A stretch of DNA of 55,667 nt from NCBI RefSeq assembly GCF_002157465.1, contig NZ_NHOC01000011.1, positions 1 to 55,667 of the forward strand, in the 5' to 3' direction. Of this stretch, positions 15,144 through 23,673 are shown in pieces (positions within the stretch are counted from its first letter, which is position 1; each line of letters opens with the position of its first letter). The DNA comes from Butyricicoccus porcorum (GTDB lineage: Bacteria > Bacillota > Clostridia > Oscillospirales > Butyricicoccaceae). The notes beneath the pieces are model-generated. The model had not been told where the DNA came from, did not search any database, and saw only the letters and a list, made by a program, of their open reading frames with translations. The translations under genes and the position numbers were made by a program.

Positions 15144-16670
15144 ATGAAGAAAATGCAGCGAATCGGTGCGATGCTTCTGGCGGCATCCATGGGAATCAGC
15201 ATGATGCAGACCGGCGTGCTTGCGGCTGATACCGTACAGGCGGATACAGCCTGGCAGCAGACAGCGGCACAGACCTTTACCGGGTTTGCAAATGCCGGCA
15301 CAAAGATTGCAGAGGTTTCCTTTACCTTTGGACAGGCGGAATCCGAGCTGACGGCACAGATGCCGCAGACGTTGACCGCATATCTGACAGATGGCACAAC
15401 GGTGGAAATCCCGGTGAGCTGGGTATGCCTTGGCGACTATGCGAACACCGACGATTATTATTATGAATATGTGCCGCAGTGGGATAAGAGTGCTTATGCG
15501 CCGGAGGGCGTGCTCGACAGCACGAGCGGTGTACCGTATGTGCTGGCATACCGTGTGGATGCGGTGGATTCTAATACGCAGCCCGGCGTATCGACTAAGG
15601 CAGCGCTGAGCAGCAATGTCTACACGATTTTTAATTTCCTCGTTTCAGAATGCGGATTTCATGCGGCGGCTGCCTGCGGCGTCATCGCAAACATCGAGTG
15701 TGAATCCAATTTCAACCCCAATCTGTGGGGCGATAACAATACGAGCTACGGCATCTGCCAGTGGCACAATGAACGTCTGACTGCCATGAAGAACTGGTGC
15801 GACAGCAACGGCTACAGCTGGAAGACACTCGAAGGCCAGCTCAACTACCTGAAAAAGGAGCTGTCTGCCAACAACAGCGCCTATCTGTATAACGGACTGA
15901 CCATTGCCAATAAGCTCAAGGCAAAGGCGAATACGGCGGACGGCGCATATGATGCGGGCTATGACTGGTGCTACTACTATGAGGTACCGGCGAACAAGGA
16001 GTTCCGCTCCAAAGAGCGCGGCAACCGCGCGAGAGATACATACTGGCCGCAGCTGAAGGATTCCAGCGTCACGGTTGCCCCGGATGAGACACAGTCCGGT
16101 CAGGTCTATTCTATTTTCTCCGATGTAAAGAAGGGCGCATGGTACTGCACGCCGATCCAGTATGTATATGACAATGGAATTATGACTGGCACGAGCAAGA
16201 CCAAATTTGAGCCGAATACCTCGCTGAATCGTGCGATGGCGGCGACTGTACTGTACAAGCTGTCGCAGACCAACAGCAAATTGAAGCTCAGCTCGACCAA
16301 TAAGGCCAGCTTTTCCGATGTCCCGTCCGATGCATGGTATGCAACGGCGGTCAAATGGGCAGCCGGTGCAGGCATTGTCAAGGGCTATGACAACGGTACC
16401 TTTGGGCCCACGGACAAGATCACACGCGAGCAGTTCGCCACGATCCTGTATGCTTATGCGAAGAAGCTCGGCTGCAATGTGTCGGCAACCACCTCGCTGA
16501 GCAGCTATTCCGACAGCGGAAGTATTTCCAGCTATGCGACAACCGCGATGAAATGGGCGGTTGCGAAAAAGATTATGAGCGGCAGCGATGGAAAGCTCCG
16601 CCCGAAGAGCTCACTGACCCGTGCAGAGGCGGCAGCAATGATTCGGAGCTTTGCGGCAACGGTTGCCTGA
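15144..16670 (+). CDS. Secreted cell-wall protein: Ig-like region, phage-tail-lysozyme domain and three SLH domains
   Basis: A 508-residue surface protein. The signal peptide (MKKMQRIGAMLLAASMGISM) ends at VLAAD. Residues about 50-110 are a bacterial Ig/beta-sandwich-like region (TAYLTDGTTVEIPVSW). Residues about 155-310 match the phage_lysozyme2 (tail lysozyme) domain: VYTIFNFLVSECGFHAAAAC, GVIANIECESNFNPN with the catalytic-type Glu, and SYGICQWHNERLTAMKNW. The last 190 residues are three S-layer homology domains (FSDVKKGAWYCTPIQYVYD, FSDVPSDAWYATAVKWA, YSDSGSISSYATTAMKWA) that bind pyruvylated wall polymer. The start at 15144 fits the signal peptide and gagagg site; the frame is open farther upstream but that part is not protein-like. 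Likely a peptidoglycan hydrolase anchored non-covalently to the wall. Confidence 0.9.
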   Translation: MKKMQRIGAMLLAASMGISMMQTGVLAADTVQADTAWQQTAAQTFTGFANAGTKIAEVSFTFGQAESELTAQMPQTLTAYLTDGTTVEIPVSWVCLGDYANTDDYYYEYVPQWDKSAYAPEGVLDSTSGVPYVLAYRVDAVDSNTQPGVSTKAALSSNVYTIFNFLVSECGFHAAAACGVIANIECESNFNPNLWGDNNTSYGICQWHNERLTAMKNWCDSNGYSWKTLEGQLNYLKKELSANNSAYLYNGLTIANKLKAKANTADGAYDAGYDWCYYYEVPANKEFRSKERGNRARDTYWPQLKDSSVTVAPDETQSGQVYSIFSDVKKGAWYCTPIQYVYDNGIMTGTSKTKFEPNTSLNRAMAATVLYKLSQTNSKLKLSSTNKASFSDVPSDAWYATAVKWAAGAGIVKGYDNGTFGPTDKITREQFATILYAYAKKLGCNVSATTSLSSYSDSGSISSYATTAMKWAVAKKIMSGSDGKLRPKSSLTRAEAAAMIRSFAATVA

Positions 16671-16694
16671 TAATTCCTGATAACGGAAACCGGA

Positions 16695-16727
16695 ACAGCT
16701 GGAATCGACAAGATTCCAGCTGTTTTT
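16695..16727 (+). terminator. Terminator of the SLH-protein gene
   Basis: ACAGCTGGAATC pairs with GATTCCAGCTGT, followed by TTTT. Confidence 0.9.
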
Positions 16728-16802
16728 GCGCATGTAGCGGGAAGAATATTGTCGATGTGCGGAAAATACAGTATAGTAAAATCAATCTTATTGAGGAGAC
16801 AT

Positions 16803-17591
16803 ATGGAGCTTTTGAAATGTGCCTGCATCGAACCGATGTATGCCGAGCTGCCGTTTCTTGACCGATTTCAGGCGGCAAAAGAGGATGGCTTTGATTATGT
16901 GGAATTCTGGAGCTGGACAGATAAGGATCTGGACGCGGTGAAAGCTGCGGCAGAGAAGGCGGGGATCCGGATCAGCGGCTTTAACGGCGACGCGGATTAT
17001 TCGCTGATTGATCCGACACATAAACAGAAATATCTGGACTTCCTGCGCCAGTCGGCTGCGGCGGCGCAAAAGATCGGCGCAGAAAGCGTCACGATTCATT
17101 CCAATGCGCTGGGTGACGGCGGTATTGTCGTCAACCATTATGATGAGCTGTCCGACACGGTCAAGCTGTGTTCGATGTATGACATGCTGCTGGAATGCGC
17201 GAAGATTGCGGAGGAGAGCGGCATTTCGATGAATCTTGAGGCGCTCAACATCACGACGGATCATGTCGGCAATTTCCTCAAAAACACGCAGATGGCAGCG
17301 GAAATGATCCGGCTGATCGGCTCGCCGAAGCTGAAAATTTTGTACGATGCGTATCACATGCAGCTCAATGAGGGCAAAATCTGTGACACCATTACGGAGT
17401 ATTTCGACACTATCGGACATATTCATATTGCGGACGCGCCGGGGCGGCATGAGCCGGGTACGGGTGAGATCAATTATAAGCATGTCATGGATGTGCTCAA
17501 GAAACTGGGTTATACTGGACGGGTCGGCTGTGAGCTGTTCCCGGCGACCGATACCCCGACTGCGGTCAGGGCAATCATGGAAATTTTCTGA
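16803..17591 (+). CDS. TIM-barrel isomerase/epimerase (hydroxypyruvate-isomerase-like)
   Basis: A 262-residue AP-endonuclease-2-fold enzyme. Metal-ligand stretches: MNLEALNIT (Glu), ILYDAYHMQLNEG (Asp, His), HIHIADAPGRHEPGTGEINY (His, Asp) and GCELFPA (Glu). The APGRHEPGTGEINY segment is typical of the Hyi/OtnI hydroxypyruvate or 2-oxo-tetronate isomerase group. The start at 16803 follows gaggag; an upstream in-frame ATG adds residues without a ribosome site. It stands alone between two terminators. A specific substrate is not assignable. Confidence 0.9.
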   Translation: MELLKCACIEPMYAELPFLDRFQAAKEDGFDYVEFWSWTDKDLDAVKAAAEKAGIRISGFNGDADYSLIDPTHKQKYLDFLRQSAAAAQKIGAESVTIHSNALGDGGIVVNHYDELSDTVKLCSMYDMLLECAKIAEESGISMNLEALNITTDHVGNFLKNTQMAAEMIRLIGSPKLKILYDAYHMQLNEGKICDTITEYFDTIGHIHIADAPGRHEPGTGEINYKHVMDVLKKLGYTGRVGCELFPATDTPTAVRAIMEIF

Positions 17592-17616
17592 TCTGCCGAT
17601 TTACAGGCAAAAAAAG

Positions 17617-17650
17617 ACAGGCGGCTGTGATTTTTACAGCCGCCTGTTTG
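17617..17650. terminator. Terminator between convergent isomerase and cstA
   Basis: ACAGGCGGCTGT pairs with ACAGCCGCCTGT (7-nt T-rich loop). It is flanked by A-run and T-run and can serve both genes. Confidence 0.85.
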
Positions 17651-17681
17651 CGTCGATTGGGCGTTTGATGTATGGTGTATC

Positions 17682-19364
17682 TTATGCGTTTTCCGCAGCG
17701 GGTTCCTTTTCAAACAGCTTGCGAATACCCATGACGGCAACGATGACGCCGAGTGCGAACAGCAGGACAGCGAAGACCAGCTGGAGGCCGTCGCCGAAGG
17801 CGTTGGCAGAGGTGCCGGCCAGCAGACCGCCGCCCAGAGCGATAATCTTGAGCGTCAGGGCAGTGAACGTGATGCCCAGCATGCAGACCATCGGGAACCA
17901 CAGCATGAAGCCCTTGCGGTGTGTGTGCTTGAGGAAGACGGCACAGGCGATGAGCGACAGTGCACCGAGCAGCTGGTTGGCAGAACCGAACAGCGGCCAG
18001 ATGTTGGCATAGCCCATCTTTGCCAGTGCAAACGCCAGAATCAGCGTGGCAGCGGTGGCAACATACTTGTTGGAGAAGAACTTGATGGTCGGGGACAGGT
18101 TGTCCATGTCAGTGTCAGCATCGACAAAGAATTCCTGGAAGGACAGACGGCCGACACGAGCGACCGAGTCGAGCGAGGTCAGGCCGAAGGCGGAAACCGC
18201 CAGCAGGATGAGCGTGGAGGAAACCGTTTCCGAAATGCCCAGCTTGCTCAGGAAGGTTGCAATTGCGGATGCAAAGATCTGCGGAGGCGTGCCTTCCGGC
18301 AGCGTAGCGCCGCTTGCGAGGAAACCGACACAGACGAGCGAAATGACGGCCAGCATACTTTCCATCAGCATGGCGCCGAACGAAACCGGAAGCATGTCGC
18401 TCTCGTTTTTGATCTGCTTGCTCGCCGTACCGGAGGATACCAGAGAATGGAAACCGGAGATCGCACCGCAGGCGATGGTGACGAACAGCGTCGGGAACAG
18501 ATAAGAGCCGTTGACATTGAAGGCAGTGAACGTCGGCAGGTTCATCGACGGGTTGTAGACGACGATGCCGACGACAGCAGCGACAATCATGACAACCAGC
18601 AGATAGCTGTTGAGGTAGTCACGCGGCTGGAGCAGTGCCCAGACCGGGACAATGGATGCAATAAAGATGTAGATGAAGACGAACAGGTGCCAGAAGCTGG
18701 TGGTCTGGTAAACCGGCAGCGCAAGGCCGATTAAGATGCAGGCAACCAGCAGGGCAATTGCAATGACGGTGTTTGCTGCGGTCGGCAGGTGGGTATACTT
18801 CAGGAAGAAGCCCAGGCAGACAGCTGCAACGATAAACAGGATGCTGGTGGTGGCAACCGAGGCGTTGGCAGCGATCTGAGAGCCATCCGCTGCGAAGCCG
18901 TTGAACGTGCCTGCAACGATGTCTGCAAATGCTGCGACGACGAGAATGGAGAACAGCCAGCAGAACAGCAGGAACAGCTTCTTGCCCAGCTTGCCGACAT
19001 ACAGCTCAATGATGACACCGATGGAGTGACCCTTGTTCTTTACCGAAGCATACATGGCGGAAAAGTCCTGTACTGCGCCAAAGAATACGCCGCCCAGCAG
19101 GCACCACAGCAGAACCGGTACCCAGCCGAAAATTGCCGCCTGAATCGGACCGTTGATCGGGCCGGCGCCGGCGATAGAAGCGAACTGGTGGCCGAAGACA
19201 ACGCCGCGGTCAGCCGGGACATAGTCCACGCCGTCCTCCAGTTCATAAGCGGGCGTCTTTGCGTTCGGATCGACACCCCAGGTTTTGGCAAGCCACTTGC
19301 CGTACAGCAGGTATGCGCCGCCGAGTACAACAATGGCAATTACCATCATGGTAAGACCATTCAT
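17682..19364 (-). CDS. cstA: Carbon-starvation protein CstA-type transporter
   Basis: A 560-residue polytopic membrane protein with about 15 hydrophobic segments. CstA hallmarks include YVPADRGVVFGHQFASIAGAGPINGP near residue 50, SAMYASVKNKGHSIG, and a central GFHSLVSSGTASKQIKNE motif. The family takes up pyruvate or peptides under carbon limitation. The start at 19364 (MNGLTMMVIAIVV) was chosen because a 58-residue upstream extension lies inside a T-box leader. The C-terminus is shorter than in enterobacterial CstA, as usual in Clostridia. Expression should depend on an uncharged tRNA via the T-box at 19405-19735, which suggests amino-acid or peptide uptake rather than generic starvation control. 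Confidence 0.92.
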   Translation of the reverse strand: MNGLTMMVIAIVVLGGAYLLYGKWLAKTWGVDPNAKTPAYELEDGVDYVPADRGVVFGHQFASIAGAGPINGPIQAAIFGWVPVLLWCLLGGVFFGAVQDFSAMYASVKNKGHSIGVIIELYVGKLGKKLFLLFCWLFSILVVAAFADIVAGTFNGFAADGSQIAANASVATTSILFIVAAVCLGFFLKYTHLPTAANTVIAIALLVACILIGLALPVYQTTSFWHLFVFIYIFIASIVPVWALLQPRDYLNSYLLVVMIVAAVVGIVVYNPSMNLPTFTAFNVNGSYLFPTLFVTIACGAISGFHSLVSSGTASKQIKNESDMLPVSFGAMLMESMLAVISLVCVGFLASGATLPEGTPPQIFASAIATFLSKLGISETVSSTLILLAVSAFGLTSLDSVARVGRLSFQEFFVDADTDMDNLSPTIKFFSNKYVATAATLILAFALAKMGYANIWPLFGSANQLLGALSLIACAVFLKHTHRKGFMLWFPMVCMLGITFTALTLKIIALGGGLLAGTSANAFGDGLQLVFAVLLFALGVIVAVMGIRKLFEKEPAAENA

Positions 19365-19404
19365 AGTAAAAACACTTCCCTTATAAAATTCCCTCCTGAT
19401 TCCC

Positions 19405-19735
19405 AAAATCAGAAACAGCCCCCGCCTCCGGCGGGAAAACCGCTGGAGACGGAGGCTGGAATTTTTCCTCCGCGATACCACTCCAATTGTCGTGTGATAC
19501 GACCGCTCTGCCGCAGCTGCCGGCAGAATCTGCCGCAAGTGCGTTTCCCGATAACGGCGGGATACCGAACCGTATTACTGGACTGGAGGGAACCAGTCGT
19601 TGTGCGGCCTGCTCGCAGGGGATAAATCTGCCTGTGTCCTGCCGCCTCGCACCGACCGGCGGCTCTCTGGAAGGTTGAATCAGTCAGACCCGGATTCCTG
19701 TTCACTGCATTCTGGAAATCTGAGATTGGTTTTAA
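19405..19735 (-). promoter_or_regulatory. T-box riboswitch leader of cstA
   Basis: On the minus strand: stem I with AGAGAG bulge (19661-19668) and apical GGTCGGTG inside a GCCGCC/GGCGGC stem; the T-box sequence GAGTGGTATCGCGG at 19470-19484; an antiterminator CGGAGG/CCTCCG; and a competing terminator with a 19-bp stem (19416-19434 with 19440-19458), U-rich after. The bulge UGGU pairs with ACCA, so the tRNA discriminator base should be A. The specifier codon is not resolved; the loop around 19621-19630 would allow Leu, Ile, Tyr or Phe. Confidence 0.85.
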
Positions 19736-19739
19736 GTAT

Positions 19740-19947
19740 ACTCCGGAAATGGGAAAAATCAATGGAACAATTCACAAAATATTTACACTTTTAGGGAGCT
19801 GTACGGGACATCTTGGCAAAAACGGAAATAAGTTACCCATAAGATTATCGTGTTTCCACCAGAAAGTGCAGAAAACACAGCTTTTCATTTTCAGATGATT
19901 GTGGTATAATACCCCAAGATTGTAATCCGAAGCGAGGAGATGCGAAA
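19740..19947 (+). promoter_or_regulatory. Upstream region and promoter of the pyrophosphatase-like gene
   Basis: TTTTCA at 19882-19887, 17 bp, TATAAT at 19905-19910, then gaggag before the ATG at 19948. The rest is AT-rich DNA shared with the start of the cstA leader. Confidence 0.65.
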
Positions 19948-20499
19948 ATGAATATCTGGCATGATTTACAGCCGGATCTGGTCCGAAGGGAAGAATATAC
20001 CGTATTTACGGCCAACAGCATGGGAAGTACGGCGCGCCTGTCGTTTGACGGGGATGCAGGTCTGCTGTGCCTGGATCATTTGAGTGATTCCAATATTGGC
20101 GCACCCAATAACACCGGCTTTCTGCCGCGCACATGCACAGAGGACGGGCTGCCGATTGAAACCATCCTGCTGTGCAGCCAGCCGCTGCCTGCGATGACGC
20201 TGGTGCGCTGCCGCCCGGTCGGCCTGATTGCACTGCATCTGGAGGACGGCGGCACGCGCAATTACATAATTTCCGCCGCCTGTGCGGATGAGTTCTGGAG
20301 TGCCTGCCTGACGGTGGATGAAATCCCGACCGCAACGCGCAAGGCGATTGTGCGTTATCTGCGCTATGACCAGCAGCTGGTACGCCGCCCGGTGAGCGCC
20401 ACTGAGTTCTGCGGTCTGGAGCAGGCGGAGAAGTATTTTGACGCCTGTCAGCAGAATTATCTGCTCCGCTATTGTGGGAAAATCCCGCCGCAGTCCTGA
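19948..20499 (+). CDS. Inorganic-pyrophosphatase-fold protein, probably catalytically dead
   Basis: A 183-residue protein that follows family I pyrophosphatases from end to end: MNIWHDLQPD, then a GFLPRT segment, then DGLPIETILLCSQPLPAMTLVRCRPVG where active enzymes read DGDPLDxLVL. Of the DGDPxD metal motif only the first Asp remains (second is Leu, third is Glu). The tyrosines of YPxxYGFxP are absent (GAPNNTGFLP). The GSxxKYE segment that gives catalytic Lys and Glu is GSTARLSF, and the DxxDxK metal loop is lost. I infer a pseudoenzyme, perhaps a nucleotide or phosphate sensor. It has its own promoter and terminator and intact reading frame, so it is maintained. Confidence 0.75.
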   Translation: MNIWHDLQPDLVRREEYTVFTANSMGSTARLSFDGDAGLLCLDHLSDSNIGAPNNTGFLPRTCTEDGLPIETILLCSQPLPAMTLVRCRPVGLIALHLEDGGTRNYIISAACADEFWSACLTVDEIPTATRKAIVRYLRYDQQLVRRPVSATEFCGLEQAEKYFDACQQNYLLRYCGKIPPQS

Positions 20500-20513
20500 A
20501 AAAGTGAACAGGT

Positions 20514-20544
20514 GGGGGAGATTGCACGATCTCCCCGTTTTTTT
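20514..20544 (+). terminator. Terminator of the pyrophosphatase-like gene
   Basis: GGGGAGAT pairs with ATCTCCCC (6-nt loop), followed by seven T. Confidence 0.92.
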
Positions 20545-20553
20545 GCGCAGGCG

Positions 20554-20871
20554 TCAGCTGCCGAAATCCTCCAGAAAGGAAGCAAGCTCCTGCTCGGAAT
20601 ACAGCGGGAAGCCCTGCTGCATCAGCTTCTGGTCGTATGCGCGCAGGGAGGAAAGCCGGATATCGGTCACCTCGGCCGCCGTGTCCGAGCCGTAGGGATA
20701 GATGGCGAGTACGCCGTCGGTGACGCGCACCATATACAGGGGCTTGTCTTCCTGCTCCTGCGCGGTGAGCGCCTCGGAAGCCGTGACAGCCGGTGCGGAG
20801 AACTGCTGCCAGAGCAGCATGGAGAACAGTGCCGCGCAGCACAGCGACAGCGCGATAACAGTTTTTTTCAT
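20554..20871 (-). CDS. Small exported protein with BofC-like C-terminal region
   Basis: A 105-residue protein with an N-terminal hydrophobic signal/anchor (MKKTVIALSLCCAALFSMLL). The soluble part reads YMVRVTDGVLAIYPYG, then VTDIRLSSLRAYDQKLMQQGF and SEQELASFLEDFGS. This pattern (YxV-DG-IAVY-G, then DIxxxxL, D-LLxxGI, S-EEL-LLEDY) is widespread in Clostridia and is sometimes labelled BofC C-terminal-like. Its role there is not established. The start at 20871 has ggaggaac upstream. It is convergent with the pyrophosphatase-like gene and divergent from the PBP1A gene, so an extracytoplasmic, cell-envelope location fits. Confidence 0.75.
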   Translation of the reverse strand: MKKTVIALSLCCAALFSMLLWQQFSAPAVTASEALTAQEQEDKPLYMVRVTDGVLAIYPYGSDTAAEVTDIRLSSLRAYDQKLMQQGFPLYSEQELASFLEDFGS

Positions 20872-21107
20872 GACAGGTTCCTCCTCGGGAACAGCACCGC
20901 CGTACCATTTCACGGCAGAGCTGCAAAAAATAATATGGAAATTATCCAAAATCATTTGCTCGTTTTGTTACAGTTTCCCCGAAATTTTGGAGATTATACC
21001 GGGGATTGCAACTTTGTGTGGATTTTGGAGCAATTTATGGTATAATAAAATAATGGTTACATTTGAAACAATCTGGCCGTGAGACGGCGACGCGGGAGGG
21101 AACAAAT

Positions 21108-23582
21108 TTGGCGAACAACCGAAAGAAAAAAAGCAAAGCCAAACGAGTTGGATTTGTCATACTGACGCTGTTTCTCATTGGCCTGACAACAGCAGCCATG
21201 TGCATCGGCGCATTTGTGCTGTATCTCAATATTGTGATCCTGCCGGAGGCGGATCTGGACATCAGCAGCCTGTCCATGAAGTTCAACAGTGTCATCTATT
21301 ATGAGGACGACAACGGACAGCAGCAGGTGCTGCAAAAGCTGGCGAGCCAGGAAAACCGCGAGTGGGTGGACATGGAACAAATTCCTGAAAATCTGGCCAA
21401 TGCGTTTGTGGCAATCGAGGATCAGCGCTTTTATGAGCACAAGGGCGTGGACTGGAAGCGCACCTTCGGCGCGGCGCTCAACTGGGTGCTGCCCATCGGC
21501 TCCGGCTACGGCGGCTCGACCATTACGCAGCAGCTGGTCAAAAACATGACGGATGATGACGACTACTCGGTTAAGCGAAAGATTACCGAGATTATGCGTG
21601 CACTGACGCTGGAGAAGAAAATCAACGACAAGGATACCATCCTTGAGCTGTATATGAACATCATTTATTTCGGCAAGAATGCCTATGGCGTGCAGACGGC
21701 GGCGAAGACTTACTTTGACAAGCCGGTCAGCGAGCTGGATCTTGCAGAGTGTGCGCTGATCGCCGGACTGACCCAGAATCCGGCGCAGTACAATCCGTTC
21801 AAATATCCGGAAAACGCGAAGGAGCGCCAGCAGGCCGTGCTGTTCAAAATGTACGAGCAGGGCTATATCACCGAGAGCGAGTACAATGATGCCGTGGCGG
21901 AAGAGATGGTATACCGCGAAGCTTCCTCCAGCAGTCAGAGCAGCGGCCCGTATTCGTATTTTACCGACATGGTCATTACCGATGTTGTCAATGATTTGCA
22001 GGAGCAGCTCGGCTATTCCGAGTCGTATGCGCGCACGCTGGTCACCAGCGGCGGTCTGTCTATTTATGCGACGGTCGATATGGATGTACAGGAAACACTG
22101 GAAGATGTCTATGAAGACAGCAGCAATTTCCCGAGTATTTCGGAGGATGGCGTCCGGCCGGAATCCGCGATGATTGTGCTCGACCCGACGAATGGACAGA
22201 TTCGCGGCGTGGTCGGCGGGCGCGGTGAAAAGACCGACAGCCTCGTGCTCAACCGCGCGGCGCAGAGCAAGCGGTCACCCGGCTCGTCCATCAAGCCGAT
22301 CAGCACCTATGCACCGGCAATTGATCAGGGTCTTATTACGCCCTATTCGGTCGTCACCGACATGCCGGTGTTCAACAACAGCGGCACGGCGTGGCCGAGA
22401 AACGAAAACCGCCGCTATGACGGCCAGACGACCATTATGCAGGGCGTTGCGGATTCTACCAACACCGTTGCGGTTCAGGTGCTCAAGATGCTGACTCCGC
22501 AGTCTGCCTATAATTTCCTGACCGAAAAGCTCGGCTTTACGACGCTGGAGAATGCGGATATCGATTACGCGCCGATGGCGCTCGGCGGCCTGACCGACGG
22601 TGCGACCGTGCGCGAGATGGCGCAGGCGTATACTGCGTTGGCGAACTATGGCAATTATTCGGAAGCGATCAGCTATACCAAGGTGGTCGATGCGAACGGC
22701 GAGACCATCCTGTCCAACGAGGACAACACGCCGACACAGGTGTTTGAACATCCGGAATCTACGCCGTATTATATCAATGACCTGCTGACCAACGCCGTTG
22801 AAAACGGCACCGGCAAGCTGGCAAAGATCAATGGCATCGACGTCGCAGGCAAGACCGGTACGACGACGGACAACAAGGACCGCTGGTTTGCGGGCTATAC
22901 ACCGTATTATGTCGGCGTCACATGGTTTGGCTATGACGAACGCTATGGTCTGCCGAGCCTGTCACCCAACCCGGCGGTGGCGGTCTGGTCGGAGGTCATG
23001 GATCGACTGCATGAGGACAAGGAAGACAAGAGTTTTCAGGAGCCGGCAGAGGGCGATTTCGTGGAAGCGGAATACTGCCTGGACAGCGGCCTGGAGCCGG
23101 TGCGTGCCTGCCGCGGCGATGTGCGCGGAAGCCGTATTGAAACCGGCTGGTTCTACAAGGACGATGTGCCGGAGGACACCTGTAACCTGCATAAGTGGCG
23201 GTACAGCAGTGTTTCCATGCTCGACCTGACGCGTCTGTTCCCGCTGGATGTCGAGGTAACCGACGAATACTACTGTTATGAAGGAACCAACGATCCGATT
23301 GGCGAGGGTCAGCGTGTTTCCAGCCCGAATGGACACTATGTGAGAAAGATCGTGCGTCCTAAGACGACAACACCTACCACGACACCGGATGACACGGACG
23401 ATACGACGGAGGAACCGACAACGGATAAGCCGACGACGGAGGAACCGACGACGGAGGAACCGACGACGGATGAGCCGACGACGGAGGAACCGACGACACC
23501 GACGGAACAGCCCTCAGAGCCACAGGTGCAGAATGCACTCGAGCAGCTGCACGCCTGGTGGAAGCAACTGATCGCGTCATGA
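21108..23582 (+). CDS. Class A penicillin-binding protein (PBP1A type)
   Basis: An 824-residue bifunctional peptidoglycan synthase anchored by one N-terminal membrane helix (VGFVILTLFLIGLTTAAM). The glycosyltransferase (GT51) domain has EDQRFYEHKGVDW and GGSTITQQLVKN. The transpeptidase domain has the active Ser in SSIK (PGSSIKPI), an STN motif and AGKTGTTTDNKDRWF. I take the TTG at 21108 as start because gggaggg precedes it by 7 nt; the alternative upstream TTG at 21063 has no ribosome site. The C-terminal 70 residues are a Thr/Glu/Pro-rich tail made of near-repeats (EEPTT, DKPTT), probably wall-spanning. A promoter -10 (TATAAT) is at 21041-21046. Confidence 0.94.
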   Translation: MANNRKKKSKAKRVGFVILTLFLIGLTTAAMCIGAFVLYLNIVILPEADLDISSLSMKFNSVIYYEDDNGQQQVLQKLASQENREWVDMEQIPENLANAFVAIEDQRFYEHKGVDWKRTFGAALNWVLPIGSGYGGSTITQQLVKNMTDDDDYSVKRKITEIMRALTLEKKINDKDTILELYMNIIYFGKNAYGVQTAAKTYFDKPVSELDLAECALIAGLTQNPAQYNPFKYPENAKERQQAVLFKMYEQGYITESEYNDAVAEEMVYREASSSSQSSGPYSYFTDMVITDVVNDLQEQLGYSESYARTLVTSGGLSIYATVDMDVQETLEDVYEDSSNFPSISEDGVRPESAMIVLDPTNGQIRGVVGGRGEKTDSLVLNRAAQSKRSPGSSIKPISTYAPAIDQGLITPYSVVTDMPVFNNSGTAWPRNENRRYDGQTTIMQGVADSTNTVAVQVLKMLTPQSAYNFLTEKLGFTTLENADIDYAPMALGGLTDGATVREMAQAYTALANYGNYSEAISYTKVVDANGETILSNEDNTPTQVFEHPESTPYYINDLLTNAVENGTGKLAKINGIDVAGKTGTTTDNKDRWFAGYTPYYVGVTWFGYDERYGLPSLSPNPAVAVWSEVMDRLHEDKEDKSFQEPAEGDFVEAEYCLDSGLEPVRACRGDVRGSRIETGWFYKDDVPEDTCNLHKWRYSSVSMLDLTRLFPLDVEVTDEYYCYEGTNDPIGEGQRVSSPNGHYVRKIVRPKTTTPTTTPDDTDDTTEEPTTDKPTTEEPTTEEPTTDEPTTEEPTTPTEQPSEPQVQNALEQLHAWWKQLIAS
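23395..23515 (+). repeat. In-gene tandem repeat encoding the T/E/P tail of PBP1A
   Basis: About eight near-copies of a 15-bp unit related to GAACCGACGACGGAG encode repeated EEPTT-type pentapeptides. Such arrays can expand or contract by slippage without breaking frame. Confidence 0.8.
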
Positions 23583-23615
23583 GGTGCACACCCGTATCTA
23601 TATGATTTCAGCAGG

Positions 23616-23647
23616 GATGCTGCCGGAATGGTTCCGGCAGCATTCTT
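23616..23647 (+). terminator. Terminator of the PBP1A gene
   Basis: ATGCTGCCGGAA pairs with TTCCGGCAGCAT (3-nt loop); a short T-rich end (TCTT) follows. Confidence 0.7.
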
Positions 23648-23673
23648 GCCATTGTAAAGGAGTACTTACCTGT

